Shown here: positions 30,200-39,149 of the stretch, piece after piece
Layout: every line of letters begins with the position of its first letter
Numbering within the stretch: position 1 is the stretch's first letter
Source: Gracilaria domingensis
Lineage: Eukaryota > Rhodophyta > Florideophyceae > Gracilariales > Gracilariaceae
Reading direction: 5' to 3'
NCBI GenBank assembly: GCA_022539475.1
Contig: VCMS01000370.1
Location: 107,529 to 152,254 of the forward strand
DNA length: 44,726 nt
Notes under the pieces: generated by a model
What the model saw: the letters and a program-made list of their open reading frames with translations, nothing else
Database searches by the model: none
What the model was told of the DNA's origin: nothing
Made by a program: the position numbers and the translations under genes

Positions 30200-31618
30200 T
30201 TAAAATGGTAGTGCGGCGCTGATTTCCTCGTGGTCTAGGTTTTCTTTTGTTCGCAGCGCTTCGAGAGTGGTCCGACACGCGCGTTGTTTCGCGCTGTACG
30301 TTTCTAGAAGAGCCGCGAGTTGTTCTCGCGCCTCCTCTTCCTGTCGCCGCGATTCTTCTACCGTGTGTCCCTCCTTGTTAGTATCAATGGCCGATGCGTT
30401 ATTGAATCGCCGCGGGGACAGCATTGTCGGCGCCGACGATGTCTCTGGAACATCCATCCACATGATGCAGTGGAAGTGCGCACATGACACACGAGATACG
30501 CGGGCAGTCGAGTTGATAATGACCTTGACCGGCACTTCGCTCTTGCCGTTTCCATTATTTCCTAGTTGACCGTACGTATTGTTCCCCCACGCAAACACTT
30601 CATGATCGGAGTTCATCACCATCGTAAAGTTATGTCCGCACTTGACGTCAACCACAAACTGGTCGACGAGACCTTCAACAAGCTTCGGTCGCACTACGTC
30701 GCGAAAATCGGAGTGACCGCACTGGCCGTCTGATCCACACCCCCATGTATACACGGCGCCCGTGTTTGTGACAGCGGCAGAGTGTCGATCCCCGCTCGAA
30801 ATGGCCACAACCACCAAACCCTGCAAGCCCTCGATAAGCTTCGGTCTCAAGACGGTATCGCCCTTCTTGCCGCGTCCCAACTGCCCAAACTCGTTCGAAC
30901 CCCAGCCAAACACACGGCCGTCCTTGGTGATGGCAAACGAGTGTCGATCACCGCACGACAGATAGCAAACGCTTTCGTGCGACAGTTCGGGGATGACGGT
31001 GGGCACGTCGCGATCCTTGGTGTCACCGAGCCCGAGCTGGCCGTGCGCACCCCAGCCCCACGACCAAACCTCGCCGTCTTCGGAAAGCACCAAGTTGTTG
31101 TGATAGCCCGCGGTGATAGCCATCGCGGTATGGGAGATGAGACTTTCAACGCACGTCGGCTGTGCGCGAATCTTCTCATCTCCGTGTCCGAGGCGACCAT
31201 TCTTGCCGCCGCCCCAGGTAAACACCAGCCCGGTGGTGGTGCGCGCAATGGTATGGTAGCGTCCGCAGTACACATCGGCGACGGGAAGCGAGGAGCTGGC
31301 TCCGTCCTTTGAGGCGGTAATTTCGGCTGCCTTCTTAACGCTTGCCGGAGGTATCAGAAACACCTGTGTGGCATCGCACATATCGATACGATCCCCGAGA
31401 CCAAGCTGGCCATATTGGCTGTACCCAAAGACGAAGAGGCGGTTGTCAGCAAGCACGACGGCGGTGTGCCCGCCGCCACAGGCGGCCTGCCGCACGGAGA
31501 CGCCCTCGAAGCCGGAGACCTTCTCTGGAATGCGCGCGTCGGTGCCGACGAAGGCGCGACCCAAGCGGTAGTTCTTGGCTCGGCCCCATGTCCACACGGT
31601 GCTTTCCGCGGCGGCCAT
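30200..31618 (-). CDS. RCC1-repeat protein (seven-bladed propeller)
   Basis: 472 residues from ATG 31618, the only in-frame ATG upstream of the first blade. Repeats carry the RCC1 pattern (VWTWGRAKNYRLG, VFGYSQYGQLGLGD, VFTWGGGKNGRLGHGD, VWSWGWGAHGQLGLGD, VFGWGSNEFGQLGRG, VYTWGCGSDGQCGH, VFAWGNNTYGQLG), each followed by a CGxxHS/T-type strand. This makes one complete seven-bladed propeller over about residues 5-380. The C-terminal 90 residues are charged and predicted coiled coil (EESRRQEEEAREQL). RCC1 itself is the Ran nucleotide-exchange factor, but many RCC1-like proteins do other jobs and the coiled-coil tail is not a feature of RCC1. The specific partner is unknown. Confidence 0.88.
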   Translation of the reverse strand: MAAAESTVWTWGRAKNYRLGRAFVGTDARIPEKVSGFEGVSVRQAACGGGHTAVVLADNRLFVFGYSQYGQLGLGDRIDMCDATQVFLIPPASVKKAAEITASKDGASSSLPVADVYCGRYHTIARTTTGLVFTWGGGKNGRLGHGDEKIRAQPTCVESLISHTAMAITAGYHNNLVLSEDGEVWSWGWGAHGQLGLGDTKDRDVPTVIPELSHESVCYLSCGDRHSFAITKDGRVFGWGSNEFGQLGRGKKGDTVLRPKLIEGLQGLVVVAISSGDRHSAAVTNTGAVYTWGCGSDGQCGHSDFRDVVRPKLVEGLVDQFVVDVKCGHNFTMVMNSDHEVFAWGNNTYGQLGNNGNGKSEVPVKVIINSTARVSRVSCAHFHCIMWMDVPETSSAPTMLSPRRFNNASAIDTNKEGHTVEESRRQEEEAREQLAALLETYSAKQRACRTTLEALRTKENLDHEEISAALPF

Positions 31619-31911
31619 GGCGCTAGAGCTCTGCAGCGTATGGGCGAATGAGGAGCTAGCGCGGCGCACTCATTTACATTGACAAAGGCCAAGAGGTAAG
31701 GATGACGGGGGGGCAGCGCTGTGGGGAAGGTCGCACGGGAATGCTGATATGTGGGGAGGGGGGGGAGGGGGGTCGGGGCTGTCAGGCGCGGTGGGTGCAC
31801 CGCGATTTATTGTTGGTGAAAGGGAGCAGACTATGAAACGTAGGTACCGTTGCACGTGGGTGGAAGCCGCGCGCACATGACAGTAGCGCCGCCGCGTGGC
31901 GCTCGCAGCTC

Positions 31912-33471
31912 TCAGCAGCAGCCGAACACGCGCAGCGCGCCATCGTCGCCGCCAGTCACGATCACCAGCCCGCTGGTCACCGACTTGGAGAACGCCGCGC
32001 GCGCGCTCAGCGCGCGCTCCGGCACCATCTTGGGCGCGAACACCGCCGCCGTCACCTCGCCAGCGTCCTGCGCCACAAAGTACTCGTACGCGTTTCCCGC
32101 GTCCTTGCGCTGCTGCGTGCTGCTCTCGTCCTCGTGCACCGGCTTCTTCATCGTGCGCCCCACCGCCTTGGGCACGCGGTACAGCGAGTAGTCCACCTCC
32201 CAGATGTACACCATTCGGCCCTCCGAGCCGCACAGCACGTACCGTCCGCCCGGCGCGAACGACGCCGTCAGTCGCGAGTGGTTGTTTTGGTGGCCCAGGA
32301 ACTTTGTCAGGATCGACTTGTCGTCCAGTCTGTACAGCCGCAGTCTGGAATCGTTGGACGACACAATCACCTTGTCGCTCTTTCCGTAGAAGCGAAAGCC
32401 GCAAATCTTCTTCCCCTGCGCGTTCTTGGCGCGTCGAGAGCGAACGTCCAGCTGCGTGGTGTGCTTGAACTGCCATTCGCCCTGAATCTCATCAAACAGC
32501 CCGTAAAACTTGCAGCGACCTCGGTTGGTGCCTACCAGCGCAGTAGTACCATCCGGCGTGATTGCGCACGCCGTGATCAAATCATCGGTCTCCGCCTCGC
32601 AGAGCGACTTTCGTTCCTTGAGATGCCACATGGTCACAGTTCCGTTGGCCATACCAGATATGCATATTTGCTCATCAGTAGGATGAAACGCAATGCTGGT
32701 TACAAAGTCATTATGTAAAAGGCGTCGCAGACACGCCTTTGAGTTGGGATGCCATAAGCGAATGGTCTTGTCCATGCTGGCCGACAGCAAAAAGTCGTTC
32801 TTGCTCCAGCTCAACGCAGTGATATCGGAGGTATGCCCCTTGAAAACGGCCGCCGGCGCGTCTCTCCTAATGTACGTATAGCCCGACTGCACACGCGAAC
32901 CAGAGCTGGAAGAAGCAGACTGCCGCGAAGCAGCAACAGACTTACGCCCATCCTGAAGATAACAGTCCACATCCCACAGCTTAATCAGAGCATCCTGTCC
33001 CGCCGACGCCAAGTAAGTGCCCAGTTTGTTGAACTCAATGACTCGAATGGCGCCATGATGCGCAGCAACGTGCTGCCAGCGATACAAGCTACCGAAACGT
33101 CGATCCCGCTCGCGCTTCCTGTGCACGATGACGCGCACGTGGTCCGACGGTCTCAGTGTCCTGTAAACGTTCTGCAGCTCATCCGACCGCGCGCGCTTCT
33201 GCAGCGACGGAGCGGGACGCGCCGCCGAAGGCGGCACAGGCGGGCGCGCCGAATTCGGTCGCGGCGGAACGCCCTGCATGGCGGACTGCGCGCGGCTGGC
33301 AACCACGACGGGAACGGTGGACTTCTCCACCCAGTCGTGGTCCGTCACATAACTCCTCATGCCCGTATCCAGGTCCTTGAGCATGAAGTGCTCGATTCTC
33401 GGCGGCTTCTGCGCGGACGCCGCGGCCGCGGCCGCCACGGTGGGCGACGACGACGCCGAATTGGACGCCAT
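31912..33471 (-). CDS. WD40-repeat protein, WDR44-like
   Basis: 519 residues from ATG 33471 (MASNSASSS). An upstream in-frame start at 33789 would add Arg/Ala-rich sequence inside the shared promoter. WD repeats run from about 135 to the end: GAIRVIEFNKLGTYLASAGQD..IKLWD (140-167), GHTSDITALSWSKNDFLLSA..KTIRLW (212-240), DFVTSIAFHPTDE..TVTMW (255-282), then a block with GTNRGRCKFY, a conserved VRSRRAKNAQGKKICG, VIVSSNDSRLRLY and GSEGRMVYIWE. The SWSKNxFLLS, DFVTxIAFHP and SNDSRxRLY phrases are diagnostic of the WDR44 group; animal WDR44 binds Rab11 on recycling endosomes. The N-terminal segment has MLKDLDTGM. The Rab-binding part is not clearly conserved. Confidence 0.85.
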   Translation of the reverse strand: MASNSASSSPTVAAAAAASAQKPPRIEHFMLKDLDTGMRSYVTDHDWVEKSTVPVVVASRAQSAMQGVPPRPNSARPPVPPSAARPAPSLQKRARSDELQNVYRTLRPSDHVRVIVHRKRERDRRFGSLYRWQHVAAHHGAIRVIEFNKLGTYLASAGQDALIKLWDVDCYLQDGRKSVAASRQSASSSSGSRVQSGYTYIRRDAPAAVFKGHTSDITALSWSKNDFLLSASMDKTIRLWHPNSKACLRRLLHNDFVTSIAFHPTDEQICISGMANGTVTMWHLKERKSLCEAETDDLITACAITPDGTTALVGTNRGRCKFYGLFDEIQGEWQFKHTTQLDVRSRRAKNAQGKKICGFRFYGKSDKVIVSSNDSRLRLYRLDDKSILTKFLGHQNNHSRLTASFAPGGRYVLCGSEGRMVYIWEVDYSLYRVPKAVGRTMKKPVHEDESSTQQRKDAGNAYEYFVAQDAGEVTAAVFAPKMVPERALSARAAFSKSVTSGLVIVTGGDDGALRVFGCC

Positions 33472-33904
33472 ACGCGCGCTAGCGCAATTCACGACGCGCG
33501 GACGGCGCGGGTTTCGCGCGGCAGAGGGCGCGAGCGGGTTCGGTGGGACGGGCGAGCGGCGCGCGCGCCATGACGTAGACGGGCGGGCGCGGCAGCACGC
33601 GCGGCTGGCGCAGCCCGACTGGCGGCGCGGAGGCCGCGTCCAAGGAGGGGCGCTGTCGAAGGCGCGGCTCGACGTGGCGGCCCGCACAGCTGGCACGCGT
33701 GGCCGCGCGCGCGCGCTTTTGGCGCGAAACGCGCCGACCGAAACAACGACCGCCCGCCGCGCCAACGCGCCTCGCCCCTTCCGCCCCACATCGCCGCCGC
33801 CGCCGCCATCGCCGTCGCCGCTTCACACCTCCGCCACTATCTATCCATCTTACCTCCCGTCCCCCTTCCGCCCCCCCCTCCGCCCCTTCCCTCCCCCCCC
33901 CTCC
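33472..33904. promoter_or_regulatory. Shared divergent promoter, WDR44-like / CAF-1 large subunit
   Basis: 433 bp between two start codons in opposite directions. GC-rich, with C-runs (33868-33902) immediately before the CAF-1 start. No TATA box seen. Confidence 0.45.
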
Positions 33905-36901
33905 ATGTCCGGCCACCCCTCCACAGCGGCCGCGTCGCCGCCCGGCGTGCCCTCCCTCCCCACCCCCACACCCGCGCCCCCGCGCGCACCCGCGCCCCCG
34001 CACGCACCCGCGCCCGCGCCGCGAAATTCGCACCCCGCCCCGTATCTGCTGCCAGCAGCCGCCCCGCGCGCGCAGCAGCTGTCCACTTCTCCCGCGCCGT
34101 CACAAATTTCCGGCGCGTCTGCCGCGGCGCGAGTGTCTCCTCACCCAGCGCAAATAGCGCATCAGTATCCGCCTCAACCCTCTATGCGCCCTCTTGCTGT
34201 TCATCCGTCGATGATGCCTGCCCAGCGTCGCGTCGTCGTGCCGCACATGTCCGTACCCGCCCGTGCTATACACGATGGGAGATCGGCGATGAATGCCACG
34301 GTGACGCCGTACGAAGCCGCTGTCCGCCAGATGCTTTATTTGGCTGGACGTCTGCCGCCGCCCGCTGTGGAGCCGAGTCGCGCTGCGGCCGTGATGCCGC
34401 CTTCGCAGTCGATTCTCCCGTCTTCTCGTCAGCCGCCTTCGCAGTCGATTCTCCCGCCTTCTCGTCAGCCGCCTTCGCAGTCGATTCTCCCGCCTTCTCG
34501 TCAGCCGCCTTCGCAGTCGATTCTCCCGCCTTCTCGTCAACCGCCTTCGCAGTCGATCCTCCCGCCTTCTCGTCAGCCGCTTTCGCAGTCGACTCTCCCG
34601 CCTTCTCGTCAGCCGCCTGTGCCGCAACGTCAGGTCTCCAGTCTGCCGACGTATCCAACAACCCACCCTGTGCACCCACAAGCCGCCCAGGTAGCCCGTT
34701 ATCAGCCCTCCGCTGTTTCCTCCACCCCTGTTGTTGCTCGCCAGCCCGTACCGGTTCAGCGTCCGCCTACTGTCGCCGCGCAGACAGCCGGAGCTGGCCA
34801 AGATACGCAGCAATCCAAGCAATTTTCTCGAAGTCGCCTTGTTCCGCGCCCGCGAGAGCCTACTTTGATGCATTACTACGAACGCTTGGACAAGACAATT
34901 CAAGAAGCCACCGACTTTTCCCGAAACCTTCGCTATCCGCGAGACGGTCCGCCTCCAGATGGTACGCAGATTGCTAGAGTCGTCGCTCAGGATCTACAAG
35001 GTGTTCTTGGGTCTGAGCTGTATACTTTTCTAACCAAGCATGCTTCGGAAGAGGCCTACATTGAAGCCGTGCGTTCTAAGGTTGCTGGTGACTTTGTGGA
35101 ATATGGAGTATCTGGCAATCAGCTCTTGCTGATTGCAGATGCACTCATGGCCACGCCTGAACACTCCCCGTCTGCTATGCAGAATCTTCTACCACCGCAG
35201 CAGAAGCATCCGCATCCCATTGTTGAACGAGCGCGCGTCCGAGTGTTTGAAGCTGAAATTACTCATCTACCTTTGGCTTTCGTCGAGAAGTTGGTGAAGA
35301 CGCGCCGTTCGATGCGCCGCTTCAAATCCCGCATTGATTTGCATGTGCGCATCATCCTTGCACTGGAGGGGAAAGGACGCAAGGCAAGCGACGCGCAACT
35401 GGATCGATTGAAACTGCAACTGGAGAAGGCAGATCAGCAAGCTGAAAACGAGCGCAAACGAAGGGCTGCGGCGGAAGCGGCCAGGCTGGAGAAAGAACGG
35501 CGTGGGAAGGAGGCCGCTAAGCAGAGTGAAAGGAGTGGACTGCGAGAGAAGCAACTCAAGAAGCGCCGCCGACAGGAGCATGCGCAGGCCTCTTTCATGA
35601 AACGTTTCGTGAAACCGAAAATCGAAGAACGGCAGGGGGAGGACGCTCAAGAAGTTCGGTACGTGCCTCGAGAACGTTCTGGGTATTACGCTCAGGAGGT
35701 TGCGGGCGATCCAGACGTAATGAGCGTCGATTGGTGGCTTCTTTCTGAGCTGCAATTTGTGTCAGTTTCCAAACTGGATGAACAACTAAAGGAAGGTGCA
35801 AGCGATCTGAAATCTCACCTCAGGGCCTGTGCTGTACGAAGAAAGGAGGCGGAGAAGAATATCAATGGCGTTCTACAGGACTACCGTGCTCGGCGTCGCG
35901 TACCTTGCGACGATCGCTACCCGCGATTTACCAAAAGGCGAGCTGAGGTGCGGGGGCGTTGGACGCAGGGCCCCATTAAACTGCTGCAGTTTGATGAGAA
36001 CTACCGGCCTGCTTACTACGGTACTTTTCGCAAGTCAAAAGTGGTTTCGGGTCGTCGGCCGTTCAGAAAGGACAGTGAACTGAACTACGAGCACGATAGT
36101 GAGGCTGAATGGGAGGAGGAAGAGGGAGAAGATATCCAGGATGTAGAGGACGACAAGGAGCGCGCTAATGAAGAAGCCGAGCTGAGGAAGTTGTACGGCA
36201 GTGATGATGAAGATGATGATGACTTCCTGGACGATGACGAGGCTGGCGATGACGACGATGACGACGATGAAGAGGACGAGAATGGGGATCAGGACGGCGA
36301 GGGTGATAAGAAAGACAAAGGGGGCGATATTGTGGACTTGACAAAGAATACGGGGAAGGAACTGCAGAAGGCACGGGATAGTGGGCGAGGGAAGCGCAGA
36401 AAGTCGTCGGTCGGATCTGTGGTTATCGAGAGCGTCAGCTTCACTGGGGCGAGCAAGTTAGACGCATATCCGGTAAGCACGTTGTTGAACTCGAAACCAA
36501 TACAGATGTTCAACCCGTTTGTGTTCTCGGCGTCAGACATTGTTGCCGAACATTTGAAGGCCAAAGTGCCGTCTACTCGACCATCCAGACCGAGCAACAT
36601 CGACGAGCAAGCGAAACTGGACCTGGCGGTGGCTCTGGTGAACGACGGGTCAAATCGCGATCGAATCGTGTTGCAGTTTTGTGAAAACCGACGAACCAAA
36701 GGGCTGAATGTGCCGGCGAAGAGTGAGGTGGTTAGGGCGATTTCCGAAATGGCCACCAGGGAGAAACGCGACGGGGACAGCAGGGCGGTTTGGCACCTAA
36801 ACGACGCCAAGTTGGAGCGAATGGTGCAGCAAATGGGTAGCGCGCGACGAACGGTTCCTACGGCAGGACCTATCACCACGCCCGTGTCGGCGATGAAGTG
36901 A
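33905..36901 (+). CDS. CAF1A: Chromatin assembly factor 1, large subunit (p150/FAS1)
   Basis: 998 residues from ATG 33905 (MSGHPSTAA), the first Met after the C-rich leader. The N terminus (1-300) is Pro/Ser-rich and includes a 12-residue tandem repeat (about 162-238). The KER region (about 488-571; LKLQLEKADQQAENERKRR and onward) is highly charged coiled coil and ends in SFMKRFVKP. The family-defining block follows: KLLQFDENYRPAYYGTF, RRPF..DSELNYEHDSEAEW and EEEEGED (about 692-738). Next is a long acidic ED region (about 750-800) and a C-terminal winged-helix-like domain. CAF-1 brings H3-H4 to PCNA at replication forks; this subunit binds PCNA and histones. There are no frame problems. Codon use is ordinary compared with the GC-extreme genes to the left. 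Confidence 0.92.
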   Translation: MSGHPSTAAASPPGVPSLPTPTPAPPRAPAPPHAPAPAPRNSHPAPYLLPAAAPRAQQLSTSPAPSQISGASAAARVSPHPAQIAHQYPPQPSMRPLAVHPSMMPAQRRVVVPHMSVPARAIHDGRSAMNATVTPYEAAVRQMLYLAGRLPPPAVEPSRAAAVMPPSQSILPSSRQPPSQSILPPSRQPPSQSILPPSRQPPSQSILPPSRQPPSQSILPPSRQPLSQSTLPPSRQPPVPQRQVSSLPTYPTTHPVHPQAAQVARYQPSAVSSTPVVARQPVPVQRPPTVAAQTAGAGQDTQQSKQFSRSRLVPRPREPTLMHYYERLDKTIQEATDFSRNLRYPRDGPPPDGTQIARVVAQDLQGVLGSELYTFLTKHASEEAYIEAVRSKVAGDFVEYGVSGNQLLLIADALMATPEHSPSAMQNLLPPQQKHPHPIVERARVRVFEAEITHLPLAFVEKLVKTRRSMRRFKSRIDLHVRIILALEGKGRKASDAQLDRLKLQLEKADQQAENERKRRAAAEAARLEKERRGKEAAKQSERSGLREKQLKKRRRQEHAQASFMKRFVKPKIEERQGEDAQEVRYVPRERSGYYAQEVAGDPDVMSVDWWLLSELQFVSVSKLDEQLKEGASDLKSHLRACAVRRKEAEKNINGVLQDYRARRRVPCDDRYPRFTKRRAEVRGRWTQGPIKLLQFDENYRPAYYGTFRKSKVVSGRRPFRKDSELNYEHDSEAEWEEEEGEDIQDVEDDKERANEEAELRKLYGSDDEDDDDFLDDDEAGDDDDDDDEEDENGDQDGEGDKKDKGGDIVDLTKNTGKELQKARDSGRGKRRKSSVGSVVIESVSFTGASKLDAYPVSTLLNSKPIQMFNPFVFSASDIVAEHLKAKVPSTRPSRPSNIDEQAKLDLAVALVNDGSNRDRIVLQFCENRRTKGLNVPAKSEVVRAISEMATREKRDGDSRAVWHLNDAKLERMVQQMGSARRTVPTAGPITTPVSAMK
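34395..34615 (+). repeat. 36-bp coding minisatellite, about six copies
   Basis: A 36-bp unit coding PPSQSILPPSRQ repeats about six times within the N-terminal part of the CAF-1 gene. Copies differ by single bases (for example ATT/ATC, CCG/TCG), and the last has L for P and T for I. The length is a multiple of three, so copy changes keep the frame. Confidence 0.9.
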
Positions 36902-37372
36902 GGAGATCGAAGAGTTGAAGAAGAAAGCTAATGTGTATTGTTGTAAACAAATGTGTCTCGAGCTCCAAAGGTGCAAGCCAAATCTGAACGTGGCTGTGCG
37001 GTGGGACTCGTGTGGTGACGCGCGCTCGCGATATTTTGGAACGACACCGACAACGGCCGATTTTTCGCCCAAACGACGCCACACGTCGGCCACGCATCCC
37101 AAACGGCGCGCCGTGGGCCGGTAGGGATTTGCGCGTGCGAGCTGCGTTTGGGGGATCTGCGAGCAGTGCGTGCCACGATTCGCGTGCCGCTCAGCGCATT
37201 GCTCGCGCAGATTTGCGCAGCTGCGTTGACCACCATTTCACTGGCGTGTCTGGCACCAGTACTTGTTTGTCTCGCTCGCGCTCGCACGCCTTGCTCGGCT
37301 CTCAACCAACTCTCTTGTCCCCTTCGTAGCAAGTCTTCGTTCCTTTTCGTCTGCTGCCGGTTGTTGTCAAGA
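36902..37372. promoter_or_regulatory. Intergenic region with the promoter of the light-harvesting gene
   Basis: 471 bp between the CAF-1 stop and the Lhcr start. No obvious TATA box. The last 120 bp are pyrimidine-rich, ending TGTTGTCAAGAATGG around the start codon. Frames through it have no domain. Confidence 0.5.
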
Positions 37373-38107
37373 ATGGTTGCCTTCATTACTCCCGTTGTCA
37401 CTGGTTTCTCGTCCGCCCTGCGCGGACAGGCTGTGTGTCATGCGCCGGCTGTCTCCCGCTCCGCGGTGTCTATGAAAATCTCGCCGGCCATGCCGTTCAT
37501 GGAGCAGCCCCCCACTCTTGACGATGACACCATTATTGGAAACGTAGGCTTTGACCCGCTGAATCTCTCCAAGGTTTTCAACCTCAAGTTCATGCAAGAA
37601 GCTGAAATCAAGCATTGTACGTCCATGCATCATATCCTTCACCACATATGTCTCACTGTGCGTCGTGCTAACTTCTCCTGCTCCCTTGTTTCTTATTTTG
37701 TCGCCGTAGGCCGCGTTGCTATGCTTGGCGTCCTTGGATACATTATCCCAGAGGTATTTCAGTTCCCGTGGGGAAAGCCACTCAACCCAGTTGAGGCACA
37801 TGAGTTCTTTGTCAAGACAGGTGGAATGTCTCAACTGCTTCTGTTCTTGGGTTTCCTAGAGATCTTTGGAGCCATTGCGCTCAAGGAAACTCTTGAGGGC
37901 GACCGTGCACCAGGATACTTTGGATTTGACCCACTTGGTTTGGGTAAGGATCCGGAGAAGTTCAAGAAGTACCACTTGTCTGAGATCAAGAATGGCCGAT
38001 TGGCTATGTGCGCATTCGGCGGCTTGTATCATGCTACCCTGCTCACCAAACAGGGTACTTTGGAGCAACTCACTCACTTCCAGGCTCTTCCCGGTCATCT
38101 GTATTAA
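37373..38107 (+). CDS. Light-harvesting chlorophyll-binding protein, red-algal Lhcr type (one intron)
   Basis: Exon 1 is 37373-37616 and exon 2 is 37710-38107, giving 213 residues. The N terminus MVAFITPVVTGFSSALRG is a plastid transit sequence with the Phe near the start usual in red algae. The mature protein has IGNVGFDPLNLS, helix 1 with the chlorophyll-binding E78-IKH81-C-R83 and AMLGVLGYIIPE, helix 2 (MSQLLLFLGFLEIFGAIALKE), the second GYFGFDPLGLG, and helix 3 with E173-IKN176-G-R178 LAM. Three helices, about 180 mature residues and the E-x-x-H/N-x-R pairs identify an LHC antenna protein. In red algae these serve photosystem I in the thylakoid. The intron is a multiple of three with no stop, so retention would insert 31 residues. 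Confidence 0.92.
   Translation: MVAFITPVVTGFSSALRGQAVCHAPAVSRSAVSMKISPAMPFMEQPPTLDDDTIIGNVGFDPLNLSKVFNLKFMQEAEIKHCTSMHHILHHICLTVRRANFSCSLVSYFVAVGRVAMLGVLGYIIPEVFQFPWGKPLNPVEAHEFFVKTGGMSQLLLFLGFLEIFGAIALKETLEGDRAPGYFGFDPLGLGKDPEKFKKYHLSEIKNGRLAMCAFGGLYHATLLTKQGTLEQLTHFQALPGHLY
37617..37709 (+). other. 93-bp spliceosomal intron in the light-harvesting gene
   Basis: Starts GTACGTCC, ends GCCGTAG, with GCTAAC about 45 nt before the 3' end followed by a pyrimidine-rich run. It splits helix 1 between His81 and Cys82 (phase 1). Without removal the conserved IKH-C-R-VAML motif is disrupted. Confidence 0.85.
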
Positions 38108-39149
38108 GCTTGTAACCTTTATTGTTTTGCTTGCGCCTAAATTCTTGACCGTGCTTGAGAAGAGTGCTTGTTGTGGTGAAGCTGTGGATGGGATCTTTTC
38201 TCTTTCTAGCAAATATTTTTTCCTGTTATAAACAAACGCTCATCATTCTTCTCGCATGTCTCTCATTGTTACTTTCTCGCGCGCAATTCCCTCAGCCCTC
38301 GCAACCACCAGGAAGGTTCCACACTCCATCACGATGATGATGATCATCATCACGTGCACGTGAAGAATATTTCAAAGCAATCTCCACCATTTCTCACGAT
38401 TGGGTTTTGTCAATGGTCTACGAACGTCAATAAAGATATAGGCTGCGTTATGAAGTAGCAGATACTTAATTGCACTGAGAGACGTTAGATTACATAGGAC
38501 GCGGCATAGGGGCCTGTGATTATAAAACATTGCAATCTGGAAAGTTCAATCGGGATGAGACTCTGGCGTCTGCCTCGGAGCTATCGCCTTCGATTACAAA
38601 ACTCATGATTTTGTCTGTTTCGTACACGCACTTGTTTTCGTCGTCTTGTCCGCATCTCTATCACCCATGATGCACGTAAGCTGTAAAGTGCATTACTAAC
38701 GCATTCTTCCGTTCCTTGATCTTGCAGCTCATAACACTATCCCATTCTATTTCGCAGTTTCACATCAAGTGTATGACTGACTATGCCTCTGAAGATAAAG
38801 ATTACTAAACTCTCAAAATTTCTCTACCGTGACGTCCTTTAAAGAAGTTGCTTGTTTTTGTTCACATTTGCTTGAAAATCGTCAAGGAGATACACATACG
38901 CCCGCGACTGCCTCCTGTGCTAGCCTACGCCGGACATGCACCGCAACTGACAAACTATCGGTCACAATCAGAAGATGACTGCTTGAGAACTATCAATACA
39001 AAAGTTACAATCATATCTATCAGTAACTTTATCATTCTGACTACAGTGTTCTGGCGAAGTAATACACATCATGAAAAGCACAGATGGTTCCGCGCATACC
39101 AACAGATTAGGTGTTAAACACTCTCTTCCTAGAGGACCAAGCAGATTAT
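38108..39149. other. Intergenic stretch downstream of the light-harvesting gene
   Basis: No gene found. It contains the 3' region of the Lhcr transcript and, at 38335-38362, two adjoining palindromes (see separate entry). The rest is AT-rich with only short frames. Confidence 0.5.
38335..38362. repeat. 18-bp palindrome next to a doubled G-box
   Basis: TGATGATGATCATCATCA (38335-38352) is a perfect palindrome. It overlaps CACGTGCACGTG (38351-38362), two G-box cores (CACGTG) in tandem that also form a palindrome. G-boxes bind bZIP/bHLH factors in plants. The position, 230 bp after the Lhcr stop codon, is unusual for a promoter element of that gene. Confidence 0.6.

Noticed and set aside
34100..34903. 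Minus-strand Arg-rich frame of 267 codons
   Set aside because: Antisense image of the CAF-1 minisatellite (repeated RRREN/RLRRRL); no independent evidence.
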